A DNA stretch of 64,000 bases. Source: Gammaproteobacteria bacterium (lineage in GTDB: Bacteria; Pseudomonadota; Gammaproteobacteria; Xanthomonadales; Wenzhouxiangellaceae). A model generated the notes under the pieces. It did not search any database. It worked only from the letters and a program-made list of their open reading frames with translations, and was not told the origin of the DNA. Numbering within the stretch: the first letter of the stretch is position 1; each line of letters begins with the position of its first letter. A program made the translations under genes and the position numbers. This document shows positions 63,840 to 64,000 of the stretch, in pieces. The stretch is from NCBI GenBank assembly GCA_021772985.1, contig JAJFKX010000049.1, positions 62,001-126,000 on the forward strand, read 5' to 3'.

Positions 63840-64000
63840 TCAGTCGTCCTGGAGGTGTTCCATGCCGACTTGCAGCCAGCCCAGGTTAATGCCGATGCGG
63901 GGTGAATTGGCACTTGACCACGCATATGCAATTTGCCTGCCGCTGCTGACTTCTACTACTGCCAACCGCAATACTTCAGGCTGATCGGCACGATAAACGA
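63840..64000 (-). CDS. 3' end of an unidentified minus-strand gene (cut by window edge)
   Basis: The last 53 codons of an open frame, entering from the right edge and ending in TGA at 63842-63840. It reads YRADQPEVLRLAVVEVSSG, then RQIAYAWSSANSPRIGINLG and a tail ending EHLQDD. No family recognised. Codon usage resembles the neighbours and the frame has no internal stop. It converges with folE2, and a stem CCAGGATGA/TCGTCCTGG (63831-63852) spans its stop. Confidence 0.6.
   Translation of the reverse strand, partial: VYRADQPEVLRLAVVEVSSGRQIAYAWSSANSPRIGINLGWLQVGMEHLQDD

Overview
The window is a contiguous stretch of a gammaproteobacterial chromosome. Evidence includes the rlmN-pilW-rodZ-hisS-yfgM-bamB-der cluster, the maf/yceD-rpmF-fabHDG-acpP-fabF-pabC-mltG-tmk-holB-pilZ block, the pepP-ubiH-ubiI / ygfB / zapA-6S RNA-fau arrangement, a RelA-type (p)ppGpp synthetase and an OMPLA phospholipase. 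PilW and PilZ imply type IV pili. The layout resembles Pseudomonas-type gammaproteobacteria, but the sequence alone does not give a genus. G+C is moderate, and no phage, integrase, transposase, CRISPR array or recognisable defence island is visible.

Layout. 1-9850: RNA modification, pilus, cell shape, translation, outer-membrane assembly and ribosome assembly, then a rhodanese-ThiF protein and folD. 9928-17465 (minus strand): a CxPxR sulfatase, a DUF4919-like protein, PPK2, fadI, fadJ and maf. 17603-28462 (plus): a long fatty-acid, folate, peptidoglycan and replication operon starting at a strong promoter that makes yceD nearly leaderless. 28463-31014: two small membrane proteins and a monohaem c-type protein of unknown role. 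31123-41503: aminotransferase, dinB, DUF6580, mgtE, a double glycosyltransferase, pldA, a thioesterase and a zinc protease. 41627-50496: rpiA, EVE protein, fau, 6S RNA, zapA and the ubiquinone hydroxylases, then an exporter and cysteine synthase. 50585-64000: hrpA, relA, an alkylation-repair pair (Ada-AlkA and Ogt), a GT2/flavoprotein pair, tRNA-Pro, folE2 and the 3' end of an unknown minus-strand gene.

The most unusual signal is a family of foldback repeats with three copies (22931-23197, 33614-33877, 54587-54687). Each sits between two same-strand genes. The long copies are 267 and 264 bp, have long terminal inverted repeats plus two internal hairpin arms, and differ from each other by substitutions that are mirrored on both sides of the helices, so the fold is better conserved than the sequence. 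The 101-bp copy looks like an internal-deletion derivative in the opposite orientation. One copy supplies the Shine-Dalgarno of pabB and another contains the stop codon of hrpA. A reading frame stays open through both long copies.

Other points: ispG and plsX are missing from places where related genomes often carry them; a hairpin ends one base from the ppk2 start codon; fau has no ATG and its longest frame runs into 6S RNA; and several orphan proteins (membrane/cytochrome cassette, GT2-flavoprotein pair, cytoplasmic-looking protease and sulfatase) lack an assigned function.
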